Origin: Jeongeupia chitinilytica
GTDB lineage: Bacteria > Pseudomonadota > Gammaproteobacteria > Burkholderiales > Chitinibacteraceae
Length of the DNA: 64,000 bases
NCBI RefSeq assembly: GCF_014652315.1
Contig: NZ_BMYO01000005.1
Location: forward strand, 248,001 to 312,000
Direction: 5' to 3'
Part shown: positions 17,191 through 25,736 of the stretch, in pieces
How positions within the stretch are numbered: position 1 is the stretch's first letter
How the letters are laid out: each line of letters opens with the position of its first letter
Translations under genes and position numbers: made by a program
Notes under the pieces: generated by a model
The model's input: the letters and a program-made list of their open reading frames with translations, nothing else
Databases searched by the model: none
What the model was told of the DNA's origin: nothing

Positions 17191-19202
17191 TGCCGCAGTC
17201 CGAAATGCTGGCGCTGTTGGCGCGCTGGGCCGAGCGTGGCTGGCTGCGCGAACTGGACCGCGCCTTTGCCGCCTTTCTGGCCGACGAAGCGCCGGACGCG
17301 TCGTCGCTGCTCCTGCTTGGCGCTGCGCTGGCCAGCCATCAATTGGGCCGCGGCCACGTTTGTCTCGATCTGCAGGCGACGCTGGCCGACAGCAGTTTCG
17401 TGCTGTCCTTGCCGCCGGACGGCGAGGACGAAGCGGGCCTGATGCTGCCGTCGGCCGTGCTGGCCGGGATCGATCTGGCCGCGTGGCAGGCGGCCTTGCA
17501 GCAGCCGGTGCTGACCGGTGACGGCCCGGGCGCGTCGCCGCTGGTGCTCGCGGGTGCGCGGCTCTATCTGCGCCGCTACTGGCAGTACGAAGTCGACGTG
17601 CGCGCGGCCATCGAGGCTCGGCTGGCGCGCACTGCCGAGCAGCGGGCAGGCCTGCCGCCGGCCGCGTTGAAACAGGCGCTGGATGCGCTGTTCCCGCCGA
17701 CACAACATCCGGGCGCCGACTGGCAGAAGCTGGCGTGCGCACTGGCCGCCGGCAACGGCTTCAGCATCATCACCGGCGGCCCCGGTACCGGCAAGACGAC
17801 GACGGTCGTCCGGTTGCTGGCGCTGTTGCAAAGTCTGGCGCTGCGTGGCGACGACGAGCGGCCGCTGCGCATCCGTCTGGCTGCGCCCACCGGCAAGGCG
17901 GCGGCCCGGCTCGGCGAGTCGATCGCCGGGGCGGTCCGGCAGCTGCCTCTGGACGGCTTGTCCGACGGCGAGGCCATCCGCGCTGCAATTCCGGTCGAGG
18001 TGACGACACTGCACCGGCTGCTTGGCAGCAAGCCGGACAGTCGCCACTTCCGTCACGATGCGACCCATCCGCTGGCGCTGGATCTGCTGGTCATCGACGA
18101 AGCCTCGATGATCGACCTGGAAATGATGGCCGCCGTGCTCGCGGCGCTGCCGTCGAACGCAAGGCTGATCCTGCTCGGTGACAAGGACCAACTGGCGTCG
18201 GTCGAAGCCGGCGCGGTGCTCGGCGAGCTGTGCCAGCGCGCACGAGAAGGCCATTACTGGCCGGCGACGCGCGACTGGCTGGCTGCGGCGAGCGGCGAAC
18301 ACATCGATGCGTCGCTGATCGACGCCGATGGTACGGCGCTGGATCAGGCGGTCGTCATGCTGCGGCACAGTCACCGTTTCTCGGCCGCCAGCGGGATCGG
18401 CCAGCTGGCTGAGGCGGTCAACGCCGGTGATGCCGACGCGGTGCAAGCGGTCTGGGCGCACGGTTACGGCGATCTGGCCCGGGTCGAGCTGGGGGCGGAC
18501 GATGCCGCCTTGCGCGAGCTGGTCATCGACGGTGCCGTAGCGCGGTTTCGCACGGACGAAAGCAAGGCGGCGCCATCGGGTTATCGCCACTATCTGCAGG
18601 TCATGGCTGCGCAGCATCCGGCGGCAACTGCGGACCAGTCGGTGTTCGACGACTGGGCGAAGGCCGTACTGGCCGCGCATGGCCGGTTCCAGTTGCTGTG
18701 TGCCTTGCGGCGCGGGCCATGGGGTGTGGAGCGCCTGAACCAGCGCATCGCCGAGCTGTTGCACGCCGAGGGTCTGTTGCCGGCGCATCAGGGCTGGTAT
18801 GCCGGTCGGCCGGTGCTGGTGACCCGCAACGACTACGGCCTTGGCCTGATGAATGGCGACATCGGCATGACCCTGCCCGCTGCCGGCGAGGACGGCACGA
18901 AGCTGCGTGTTGCCTTCCCGGCAGGCGACGGCCGGATCAAGTGGGTGTTGCCAAGCCGGCTGCAGGCGGTGGAAACGGTGTTCGCGATGACGGTACACAA
19001 ATCGCAGGGATCGGAGTTCAGCCATGCGGCCTTGCTGCTGCCCGACCGGCTCAATCCGGTGCTGACGCGCGAGCTGGTCTACACCGGCATCACCCGCGCC
19101 CGGCACTGGTTCACGCTGGCGAGCGCCGGGCCGGACTGGCAGGTGCTGAAGCCGGCCATTCTGCGCCGGGTGCAGCGCGCCAGCGGGCTGCTGGCCGACT
19201 GA
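17187..19202 (+). CDS. recD: Exodeoxyribonuclease V subunit alpha (RecD)
   Basis: A protein of 671 residues. Walker A GGPGTGKTTT is near 196-205, and motif II LLVIDEASMID, motif III LILLGDKDQLASVEAG, and the C-terminal AMTVHKSQGSEF plus VYTGITRAR motifs of the SF1B 5'-3' helicase are all present. The residues before Walker A form the RecC-contacting N-terminal domain. It is the last gene of the overlapping recCBD operon. No clear terminator follows; the next gene is on the other strand. Confidence 0.95.
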   Translation: MMPQSEMLALLARWAERGWLRELDRAFAAFLADEAPDASSLLLLGAALASHQLGRGHVCLDLQATLADSSFVLSLPPDGEDEAGLMLPSAVLAGIDLAAWQAALQQPVLTGDGPGASPLVLAGARLYLRRYWQYEVDVRAAIEARLARTAEQRAGLPPAALKQALDALFPPTQHPGADWQKLACALAAGNGFSIITGGPGTGKTTTVVRLLALLQSLALRGDDERPLRIRLAAPTGKAAARLGESIAGAVRQLPLDGLSDGEAIRAAIPVEVTTLHRLLGSKPDSRHFRHDATHPLALDLLVIDEASMIDLEMMAAVLAALPSNARLILLGDKDQLASVEAGAVLGELCQRAREGHYWPATRDWLAAASGEHIDASLIDADGTALDQAVVMLRHSHRFSAASGIGQLAEAVNAGDADAVQAVWAHGYGDLARVELGADDAALRELVIDGAVARFRTDESKAAPSGYRHYLQVMAAQHPAATADQSVFDDWAKAVLAAHGRFQLLCALRRGPWGVERLNQRIAELLHAEGLLPAHQGWYAGRPVLVTRNDYGLGLMNGDIGMTLPAAGEDGTKLRVAFPAGDGRIKWVLPSRLQAVETVFAMTVHKSQGSEFSHAALLLPDRLNPVLTRELVYTGITRARHWFTLASAGPDWQVLKPAILRRVQRASGLLAD

Positions 19203-19251
19203 GGGTGCTGGCCTTTCGAGCGCGGCTTTGCGGTGACCGGCATGCGCGAAG

Positions 19252-19557
19252 TCATGGCCGGGATTGAACGCCGGTAACGTCCTGCAGACCGGCAAGCTGG
19301 CGCAGGTAAGGCCACGGGTAGATGCCGCGCTCATGGCCGTCGCTGAACTGCAGTTGCACGGCATAGTGGCCGAGCGGCACAAGGCCGGTCAGTTCGATGC
19401 CGGCAACAACGGCTGCCGGCCGGCCGCGCAGGGCGGCAGCGCGGCAATCGGCGCAACGGCAGTGGGCACGCAGTACACCGGCGTCGAGCACCGTCCCGCT
19501 GTCCTGCCATTGCAGTGTCAGTGCTTTCGGGGAAAGCAGCACTTCGCCGGGCGTCAT
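19252..19557 (-). CDS. DUF971 (GBBH-like N-terminal) protein
   Basis: A protein of 101 residues forming a single DUF971 domain: LHCRC-type text (HCRCADCRAA, three Cys), then LTGLVPLGHYAVQLQFSDGHERGIYPWPYLRQL. The domain is also found at the N-terminus of gamma-butyrobetaine hydroxylase and in iron-sulfur scaffold-related proteins. The cysteines could bind metal. It overlaps the HEAT-repeat gene by 4 bp and is the last gene of the sulfur-type operon starting at 26465. Its role there is unknown; help with the iron-sulfur ferredoxin is a guess. Confidence 0.8.
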   Translation of the reverse strand: MTPGEVLLSPKALTLQWQDSGTVLDAGVLRAHCRCADCRAAALRGRPAAVVAGIELTGLVPLGHYAVQLQFSDGHERGIYPWPYLRQLAGLQDVTGVQSRP

Positions 19558-20516
19558 GCGGCCTCCAGACGGTCGAGTGCCAGCCGTGCCGCCTTGCGCA
19601 CTTCAGGGTCGGGATCGGCGGTGGCGACGTCGAGTGCAGCCCGCGCACCGGCATTGCCGATTTCGCCGAGTGCGATCGCCGCTTCCTTGCGCAGGTTGCC
19701 GGCCTGATGCGCCAGACTGGCGATCAGTGCCGGCAGCGCGGCCGCGTCGCCGATCAGGCCCAGCGCACGCGCCGCCTTGATCCGCACCTGCCAGATGTCC
19801 TGTTCCAGTGTTGCGATCAGTGCCCCGGTGGCCGTGGCGAGACGCAGTTTGCCCAGCGTGGTGGCGGCTTCCTCGCGCACCGGCCAGTGGTCGTCGCCCA
19901 GTGCGGCGAGCAGGGCCGGTGCAACGCTGGTGTCCGCGGCAAAACCGAGTGCACCGGTGGCGACGCGACGGACTTCGGCATCGGTATCGTGCCGCGCCAG
20001 ACCGGCGAGGGCAGGCAGGGCATCGATCGTCTTCAGCCAGCCGAGCACACCGACCGCCTCGCGGCGCACACCGGCATCGGCATGCGTCAGCGCGGCCAGC
20101 GCCGGATCGCGCGCGGCCGGCAGGCGCAGTTCGCGCAGGGCGCGCAGCGCTGCGCTACGGGCAAAGGCATCCTCATGCACTGCCCACGGCAGCAGCGGCA
20201 CCCCGGCGTCCTGTGATTTGAGTTCGGACAGCGTCTGGGCGGCGGCGGCGCGTACGCCGGCATCATCGTCGAGCAGGCGCGCAGCTAGTGCGGCGGCAAC
20301 GTCCGTGTCGTCCCAGCCGGCCAGCAGGCGTGCCGCTTCGCTGCGTACGCCGGCATCGGCATCGGCGAGCGCCGCGACGAGCAGAGGCACATGCTCGGGG
20401 TCGCCATCGTCGGCGAGTTCGATCAGCGCCACGCGGCGGATGGTGGCGTCGCCGGCGGCAAGGCGCGGTGCCAGTGCGGCGAGGTCGCCCGACAGGGCGG
20501 AAAGGGTATCGGTCAT
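19554..20516 (-). CDS. HEAT-repeat (PBS-lyase-type) scaffold protein
   Basis: A protein of 320 residues built almost entirely of about nine HEAT repeats of around 31 residues, seen as recurring blocks such as DADAGVRSEAARLL, DTDAEVRRVATGAL and DPDPEVRKAARLAL. Such proteins are protein-binding scaffolds, and some act in cofactor attachment or iron-sulfur enzyme maturation. No catalytic motif or signal peptide is seen. The start at 20516 is preferred to a TTG at 20537. It lies 10 bp after the ABC ATPase gene and overlaps the DUF971 gene, so it is part of the operon. Confidence 0.85.
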   Translation of the reverse strand: MTDTLSALSGDLAALAPRLAAGDATIRRVALIELADDGDPEHVPLLVAALADADAGVRSEAARLLAGWDDTDVAAALAARLLDDDAGVRAAAAQTLSELKSQDAGVPLLPWAVHEDAFARSAALRALRELRLPAARDPALAALTHADAGVRREAVGVLGWLKTIDALPALAGLARHDTDAEVRRVATGALGFAADTSVAPALLAALGDDHWPVREEAATTLGKLRLATATGALIATLEQDIWQVRIKAARALGLIGDAAALPALIASLAHQAGNLRKEAAIALGEIGNAGARAALDVATADPDPEVRKAARLALDRLEAA

Positions 20517-20526
20517 GATGTTCCGG

Positions 20527-21384
20527 TCAGATGGCAAATTGCAGCGTACGGATGTCCGGTGCGCCCAGCGGCGTCAGCCGGGGCAGCGGCGGCACCGGTG
20601 CGTCGTGATGCAGCAGCGCAAGGCAATGGCGTTTGAGGGCGACGAAATCGGCGCTGGTCGACAGGTCCGCACCGCGCGGCCGGGCGAACGGCAGCCGCAG
20701 GTCTTCGACGATGCGTCCCGGGCGCGGGCTCATCACGAGGATGCGGTCGGCAAGGAACAGCGCTTCGTCGATGTCGTGGGTGACGAAGACCACCGTGGTG
20801 CGGAATCGCGCCCAGACGTCGAGCAGCAGTTGCTGCATCTTCAGTCGCGTCAGCGCATCGAGCGCGCCGAACGGTTCGTCCATCAGCAGCACGCGCGGCT
20901 GGCCGATCAGCACCCGGGCGATCTCGACGCGCTGCTGCATGCCGCCCGACAGTTGCGACGGATAGCGCTGCTCGAAACCGGCCAGCCCGACCAGCGCCAG
21001 CAGCTCGCGCGCGGCGGCGTGGCGCTCGGCCTGCTTGATGCCGCGCATCTTCAGGCCGAAGGCAACGTTGTCGATCACCCGGCGCCACGGAAACAGCGTG
21101 TGGTGCTGGAACACCAGACCACGTTCGGACGACGGGCCGGTGATGGCGCCGTCGTTGATGCGCAGCGTGCCGGCACTGGGTGTCAGGTGGCCGGCCAGTG
21201 CGCCGAGCAGCGTCGACTTGCCGCAGCCGGAGGGGCCGAGCAGGCAGACGAACTCGCCCGGCGCGATATCGAGATCGATGCGGTCGACGGCGGTGAAGGC
21301 ATCCTTGCCATTGCCGACGCGGATCGACACCTGGTCGAGTGCGATGCGGCCGGCTGCGGTGGTGGGCGGAAGCGGGGCGTTCAT
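20527..21384 (-). CDS. ABC transporter ATP-binding protein (SsuB/TauB/NrtD type)
   Basis: A protein of 285 residues. Walker A GPSGCGKST is at 50-58, the Q-loop VFQHHTLFPW near 91-100, the signature LSGGMQ at 145-150, Walker B LLMDE at 166-170 and an H-loop THD follows. The Q-loop and FGALDALTR text match the nitrate/sulfonate/taurine importer group. It powers uptake with the permease and binding protein upstream, and its start overlaps the permease stop (ATGA). Confidence 0.93.
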   Translation of the reverse strand: MNAPLPPTTAAGRIALDQVSIRVGNGKDAFTAVDRIDLDIAPGEFVCLLGPSGCGKSTLLGALAGHLTPSAGTLRINDGAITGPSSERGLVFQHHTLFPWRRVIDNVAFGLKMRGIKQAERHAAARELLALVGLAGFEQRYPSQLSGGMQQRVEIARVLIGQPRVLLMDEPFGALDALTRLKMQQLLLDVWARFRTTVVFVTHDIDEALFLADRILVMSPRPGRIVEDLRLPFARPRGADLSTSADFVALKRHCLALLHHDAPVPPLPRLTPLGAPDIRTLQFAI

Positions 21385-22166
21385 AGCGAGGCTCCGCGCC
21401 AAGGCATCGCCAGCCGGCCGAGCGTGCGGATCAGCGCGCTGCTGCCCATGCCCAGTACGCCGATCAGCAGCATGCCGACGACGATGTTGGCGTAGTTCTG
21501 CAAGGTGTAGCTCTCCCAGGTGTAGTAGCCGATGCCGAACTGCCCCGAGATCATCTCGGCGGTGACGAGGCAGAACCAGCACGTGCCCATGCCGATGGCG
21601 AGGCCGGTGACGATGGCCGGCGCGGCGCCGGGCAGGATCACTTCGGTGAATACGCGCCAGCGGCGTGCGCCCAGGCTGCGCGCCGACGCGACGAGGCGCG
21701 CGTCGATGCCTTCGACGCCGTGGATGGTGGCGAGCAGGATCGGAAACAGCGCGCCGACGAAGGTGATGAAGATCATCGACACCTCCGACGACGGAAACAG
21801 CAGCACCGACAGCGGAATCCACGCGACCGCCGGAATCGGCCGCAGCACCTCCAGTGGCGGCAGCAGCGTGCCGCGCGCCCAGCCGAAGCGGCCGATGGAG
21901 AGACCGAGCGCGACGCCGGCCACTGCTGCCGCTGCGAAACCGGCGAACACGCGCCAGAGGCTGTGGCCGAGGTGGAACAGCAGCTTCGGCGACTGCAGCA
22001 GGTCCAGACCCGCGTCCCAGACCTCGCGCGGCGACGGTGCGTTGGCGAAGGTGACGAGGCCCAGATGCAGCTTGCTGGTGGCGAGCACATGCCAGAGCAG
22101 CACGCTGGCAAGGAGCGAGATACCCGGCAGCACCCTGGCCGCCGGGTTGGGAAGGCGCAGGCTCAT
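21381..22166 (-). CDS. ABC transporter permease (SsuC/TauC type)
   Basis: A protein of 261 residues with about six membrane spans. The cytoplasmic EAA loop is in the stretch VASARSLGARRWRVF...LPGAAPAIVTGL, where it docks on the ATPase. The sequence type (PIPAVAWIPLSVLLF) is that of the sulfonate/taurine/nitrate importer permeases. It sits 9 bp after the binding-protein gene. The predicted substrate class is an oxyanion such as a sulfonate, by family only. Confidence 0.92.
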   Translation of the reverse strand: MSLRLPNPAARVLPGISLLASVLLWHVLATSKLHLGLVTFANAPSPREVWDAGLDLLQSPKLLFHLGHSLWRVFAGFAAAAVAGVALGLSIGRFGWARGTLLPPLEVLRPIPAVAWIPLSVLLFPSSEVSMIFITFVGALFPILLATIHGVEGIDARLVASARSLGARRWRVFTEVILPGAAPAIVTGLAIGMGTCWFCLVTAEMISGQFGIGYYTWESYTLQNYANIVVGMLLIGVLGMGSSALIRTLGRLAMPWRGASL

Positions 22167-22175
22167 CGTCCGGCC

Positions 22176-23588
22176 TCAGTTGCTGGCGAGCTTGGCGGCA
22201 GGCTGGATGCCTGCGTAATCGACGACTTTGGCGCGATTGGCCTTGGCCCACGCGGCGGCGGAATCCTTGAGCAGGAAGGCGGCGAGCTGGCCCTTGCCGT
22301 CCTGCGCGAACCACGCCTGGCGTGCCAGCAGCTTGATGCCGCTGCCGTAGTCCTGCGCGTAGATCACGCGGATGCGCTTGCCGCCGGCCTCGATGCGGCG
22401 GGCGTCGGCCACGGCCGATTCCAGCGTGGCGTAGTGGCGCACCTTGGGCTCGCCCTCGATCCACACCTGGCCCAGCCGGCGGAAATCGGTGATCGGCTTG
22501 CCGGTGAGCACGTCCTTGGCGTTGAGCGGCAGCTTGTCGTAGTCCTTCAGCTGCGCCTCGTAAACGAGCCCGGCCTGCTTGAAGGCGGCGCGGATGTAGC
22601 GGTCGTCGACGAAGCTCGCTACATCGAGATCGGCATCGGTGCGCTTGAGGAAACGCAGCGTCTCGATCGAGGTCTTCAGCGCCTGGCGGTATTCGGGTTT
22701 CCAGCTGAAGTCGCGCGTCTGCAGGCCGAGTGGGCCGTGGAACAGGTAGGCGACCTCGGCCTCGATGCCGGTGGTCTTCTCGATCAGGTCGCTGTACTTC
22801 TCCGGCTCGGCGGCGAACAGCCGATCGGCCTCGATGGCGGCGCGCAGGAAGGCGGTGACGACTTCCGGGTACTTCTTCGCGAACTCAGCATTGACCAGCG
22901 AGCCGTGGAAGGTCGGCGTCTTGGCTTGCGAGCCATCGAAGATCTTGCGCGCGAAGCCGCGGTAGGGGAACAGCTCGGCGAACGGCACGAAATCGGCGTG
23001 GGCGTCGATCTTGTTGGCCTGCAGCGCGGGCCCGGCCACTTCCGGCGCCTGAGTGATGATGGTGACGTCCTTGTCCGGATCAATGCCGTTGGCTTTCAGC
23101 GCGCGCAGCAGCATGCCGTGGGCGGTGGAGGCGAACGGCACCGAGATGGTCTTGCCGTGCAGCTCGGTGATCGACTGGATCGGCGATTCCTTGGGCACGA
23201 CGATGCCGTTGCCGCTGCCCTGCGTGCTGCCCGACAGCACGGTGATGAACAGGCTCTTCTTGCCGGCCTTGTCGAAGGCGGCGCCGTTGAGCGAACCGGG
23301 GAAGTCGGCCATCGAGCCGATGTCGAGCTTGTCGGCGACCATCTCGTTGGTCAGCGGCGCGCCCGAGGTGAAGTTCTTCCACTGGATGTCGTACTGCACA
23401 TCCTTGTATTTGCCGTCGCGCGGCAGGTATTTCTCCAAGAGCTTGAGCTCGCGGATCAGCACGCCGCCGGTGGCGCAATTGATGGTGGTGTCCTGTGTGC
23501 CGATGGCGACGCGGATGGTTTCGGCGTGCACGAGGCCAGCGGTGAAGAGGGCGAGCGCCAGTGCGCCGAGTTGATAGGTGAGTTTCAT
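22176..23588 (-). CDS. ABC transporter periplasmic substrate-binding protein (TauA/SsuA/NrtA-like, long form)
   Basis: A protein of 470 residues with a signal peptide of about 22 residues (ends LVHA, then ETIRVAIG). The mature part has the two-lobed periplasmic binding fold of the NMT1/sulfonate group: DIGSMADFPGSLNGAA, KGKTISVPFAST-type text at GKTISVPFASTAHGML, and DAHADFVPFAELFPYRGFA. At 470 residues it is well over 100 residues longer than typical SsuA/TauA (about 320-340), with an extra C-terminal region from about residue 330. It delivers the unknown substrate to the permease. A hairpin repeat separates it from the ferredoxin gene. Confidence 0.88.
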   Translation of the reverse strand: MKLTYQLGALALALFTAGLVHAETIRVAIGTQDTTINCATGGVLIRELKLLEKYLPRDGKYKDVQYDIQWKNFTSGAPLTNEMVADKLDIGSMADFPGSLNGAAFDKAGKKSLFITVLSGSTQGSGNGIVVPKESPIQSITELHGKTISVPFASTAHGMLLRALKANGIDPDKDVTIITQAPEVAGPALQANKIDAHADFVPFAELFPYRGFARKIFDGSQAKTPTFHGSLVNAEFAKKYPEVVTAFLRAAIEADRLFAAEPEKYSDLIEKTTGIEAEVAYLFHGPLGLQTRDFSWKPEYRQALKTSIETLRFLKRTDADLDVASFVDDRYIRAAFKQAGLVYEAQLKDYDKLPLNAKDVLTGKPITDFRRLGQVWIEGEPKVRHYATLESAVADARRIEAGGKRIRVIYAQDYGSGIKLLARQAWFAQDGKGQLAAFLLKDSAAAWAKANRAKVVDYAGIQPAAKLASN

Positions 23589-23608
23589 GGTGTCTCCAGG
23601 GTGGTGAG

Positions 23609-23715
23609 CGGCTGCCAAAGCCCTCCTGGCTGCGTCGTGCTCGCTTGCCGTACTTAAAGTACTGTCTGCGCTTCGCACTTCTTGCCAGGACCGCTGCGCT
23701 GGGCTTTGTCAGCCG
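23609..23715. repeat. 107-bp REP/MITE-like imperfect hairpin
   Basis: The ends CGGCTGCCAAAGCCC (23609-23623) and GGGCTTTGTCAGCCG (23701-23715) are inverted repeats with one mismatch, and inner TCCTGGC / GCCAGGA pair again. The centre holds a perfect dyad GTACTT-A-AAGTAC at 23650-23662. It fills the gap between the ferredoxin gene and the binding-protein gene inside one operon. The form resembles extragenic repeats of other betaproteobacteria, as I recall them. It could tune mRNA decay or stop some transcripts. Confidence 0.65.
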
Positions 23716-23736
23716 CCTTCAGGTGTGTTGGGGGAG

Positions 23737-23985
23737 TTAACGCAGCAAATAAGGGATGTCGACTTGCACCGCCCCAGTCGGGCAATCCTTCTCGCACGGC
23801 ATGCAGTACCAGCACTCGTCGAAGGCCATGTAGGCCTTGCCGCGGGTCAGGTCGATGGCGAGCACGTCGAGCGGGCAGACGTCGACGCACACGGTGCAGC
23901 CCTTGTCGGCAATGCACTTTTCGTCGTCGATGCGCACCGGCACGCTGGTGCGCTGCTGGGCGAGGGAAAAGGTGGGGAAACTCAT
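23737..23985 (-). CDS. AprB-like 2x[4Fe-4S] ferredoxin
   Basis: A protein of 82 residues with two cysteine clusters: Cys24, Cys30, Cys33 and Cys37 (KCIADKGCTVCVDVCP), then DECWYCMPCEKDCP. The CIADKGC spacing and ECWYCMPC text are those of the beta subunit of adenylylsulfate reductase (AprB) rather than a general ferredoxin. It lacks the longer C-terminal tail of dissimilatory AprB. Its start overlaps the flavoprotein stop by 4 bp, so the two are almost certainly partners: electrons would pass between the iron-sulfur clusters and FAD of that subunit. Cytoplasmic. Confidence 0.88.
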   Translation of the reverse strand: MSFPTFSLAQQRTSVPVRIDDEKCIADKGCTVCVDVCPLDVLAIDLTRGKAYMAFDECWYCMPCEKDCPTGAVQVDIPYLLR

Positions 23986-25712
23986 GCCGGTACAGCCTCC
24001 TTGTGGATGCGCAGCTTCTGGTAAGCAGCGTGTTCGTCCTGGTCCATTGCGATGACGTAGGGCTCCAGTGGCCGCTTGAAGCACGCCATCTCGCTGGCGG
24101 CGTTCTTGTGCAGCTGCACGTGCACGCGCCAGTCGGCGTCGTTGCGCTCGGGGTAATCGACGCGGGCGTGATACAGGCCCCAGCGGCTTTCGGTGCGGTA
24201 GAGCGAGGCGCGGGCGGCCATCTCGGCGCAGTCGCGGATCGCGTGGACTTCCATCGCCCGCATCAGCTCGTGCGGATTGCGTGCGTGCAGCAGTTCGAGG
24301 TCGTCGCGGATCGCCTCGAAGCGCTCCAGCCCGAGCAGCATCTTGCGGGTGACCTTGGGCGGCTGCAGGTAGTCGTTCACCATGCGGCGCAGCTTGTATT
24401 CGACCTGCGCCGGCGGCAGGCCGGATTCGCGCAGCAGCGGCGCCCACACACGGTTGCGTTCGGCGTCGATCTGGCTGGCGGAAACGCGGGCGTGACCGTG
24501 TTCCTGAGCATGGCGCGCTGCCGATTCGCCGGCAAAGCGGCCGTAGACGAAAGCGCCGAGCATGTAGTTGTGCGGCACGCAGGCCATGTCACCGGCCGAA
24601 AACAGCCCCGGCACCGTCGTCGCCGCGTGCTCGTCGACCCACACGCCGGATGCCGAATGGCCGCTGCACAGGCCGATTTCGGAAATGTGCATCTCGACCA
24701 TGCGCTCGCGGTAATCGGTGCCGCGCCCGGCGTGGAAGCGGCCGCGGCTCGGGCGCTCGTTGGTGTGCAGGATGGTCTCGATCTGGCTGATCGTTTCCTC
24801 GGCCAGATGATCGAGCTTGAGGAACACCGGGCCATTGCCGCCGGAGAGCTCGTTGTGGAACTCTTCCATCATCTGGCCGGACCAGTAGTCGCACTCGATG
24901 AAGCGCTCGCCCCGGCTGTTGGTGGTGTAGCCGCCGAACGGGCCGGTGACGTAGGCGCAGGCCGGGCCGTTGTAGTCCTTGATCAGCGGGTTGATCTGGA
25001 AACACTCGATGCCCGACAGCTCGGCCCCGGCGTGGTAGGCCATGCTGTAGCCGTCGCCGGCATTGGTCGGGTTCTCGTAGGTGCCGAACAGATAGCCCGA
25101 CGCGGGCAGGCCCAAGCGCCCGGCCGCGCCGCAGGCCAGCACCACCGATTTGGCGCGCACCACGTGGAAGTCGCCGGTGCGGCAGTCGAAGGCGAAGGTG
25201 CCGGCGATGCGGCCGTCGTCGCCGACGATCAGCCGCGTCGCGACGAGACGGTTGGTGATCTCGACCCGGGTCTTCTTCAACTGCCGGTACAGCACCTTCT
25301 TGATGTCGTGGCCTTCGGGCATCGGCAGTACATAGGTGCCCATGTGGTGCACCTTGCGCATCGCGTAGTCGCCGGTCTCGTCCTTTTCGAACTTCACGCC
25401 CCAGCGATCGAGCTCCTCGATCATTGCGTAGCTGTTCTCCGCGTAGGCGAGGATGGTCTTCTGGTTGACGATGCCGTCGTTGGCTGCGGTGATCTCGCGC
25501 ACATACTGCTCGGGCGTGGCGAAGCCGGGGACGACGGCATTGTTCAGGCCGTCCATGCCCATCGAGATCGCGCCGCTGCGCTTGACGTGGGCTTTCTCCA
25601 GCAGCAGTACCTTGAGGTTCGGGTCGGCCTGCTTGGCCTTGACCGCGGCCATCGGCCCGGCGGTGCCGCCGCCGATGACGAGGACGTCGACCTCGCGTTC
25701 GATTGTGTTCAT
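23982..25712 (-). CDS. AprA-like FAD-dependent oxidoreductase (fumarate reductase/adenylylsulfate reductase superfamily)
   Basis: A protein of 576 residues. The N-terminal dinucleotide motif is DVLVIGGGTAGPMAA with the acidic end LLLEK; SGAISMGMDGLNN and GLFSAGDMA are further FAD contacts, and a helical C-terminal domain follows. The insert pattern, the CACNPHE-like ARNPHELMRAMEVHAIRDCAE and the fused gene order with an AprB-like ferredoxin point to the adenylylsulfate reductase branch rather than succinate dehydrogenase. Dissimilatory sulfate reduction is not implied: no sat, qmo or dsr genes are near, and the partners are sulfonate-type transport genes. The reaction is therefore open; reductive or oxidative handling of a sulfur compound is an inference. 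Confidence 0.85.
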   Translation of the reverse strand: MNTIEREVDVLVIGGGTAGPMAAVKAKQADPNLKVLLLEKAHVKRSGAISMGMDGLNNAVVPGFATPEQYVREITAANDGIVNQKTILAYAENSYAMIEELDRWGVKFEKDETGDYAMRKVHHMGTYVLPMPEGHDIKKVLYRQLKKTRVEITNRLVATRLIVGDDGRIAGTFAFDCRTGDFHVVRAKSVVLACGAAGRLGLPASGYLFGTYENPTNAGDGYSMAYHAGAELSGIECFQINPLIKDYNGPACAYVTGPFGGYTTNSRGERFIECDYWSGQMMEEFHNELSGGNGPVFLKLDHLAEETISQIETILHTNERPSRGRFHAGRGTDYRERMVEMHISEIGLCSGHSASGVWVDEHAATTVPGLFSAGDMACVPHNYMLGAFVYGRFAGESAARHAQEHGHARVSASQIDAERNRVWAPLLRESGLPPAQVEYKLRRMVNDYLQPPKVTRKMLLGLERFEAIRDDLELLHARNPHELMRAMEVHAIRDCAEMAARASLYRTESRWGLYHARVDYPERNDADWRVHVQLHKNAASEMACFKRPLEPYVIAMDQDEHAAYQKLRIHKEAVPA

Positions 25713-25736
25713 GGGTGTGGTCTCGTGAGTAAGCGT

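Noticed and set aside
23982..25712. Flavoprotein as evidence of dissimilatory sulfate reduction or sulfur oxidation
   Set aside because: No sat, qmo, dsr or sox genes are near and the neighbours are importer genes; only family membership is supported.
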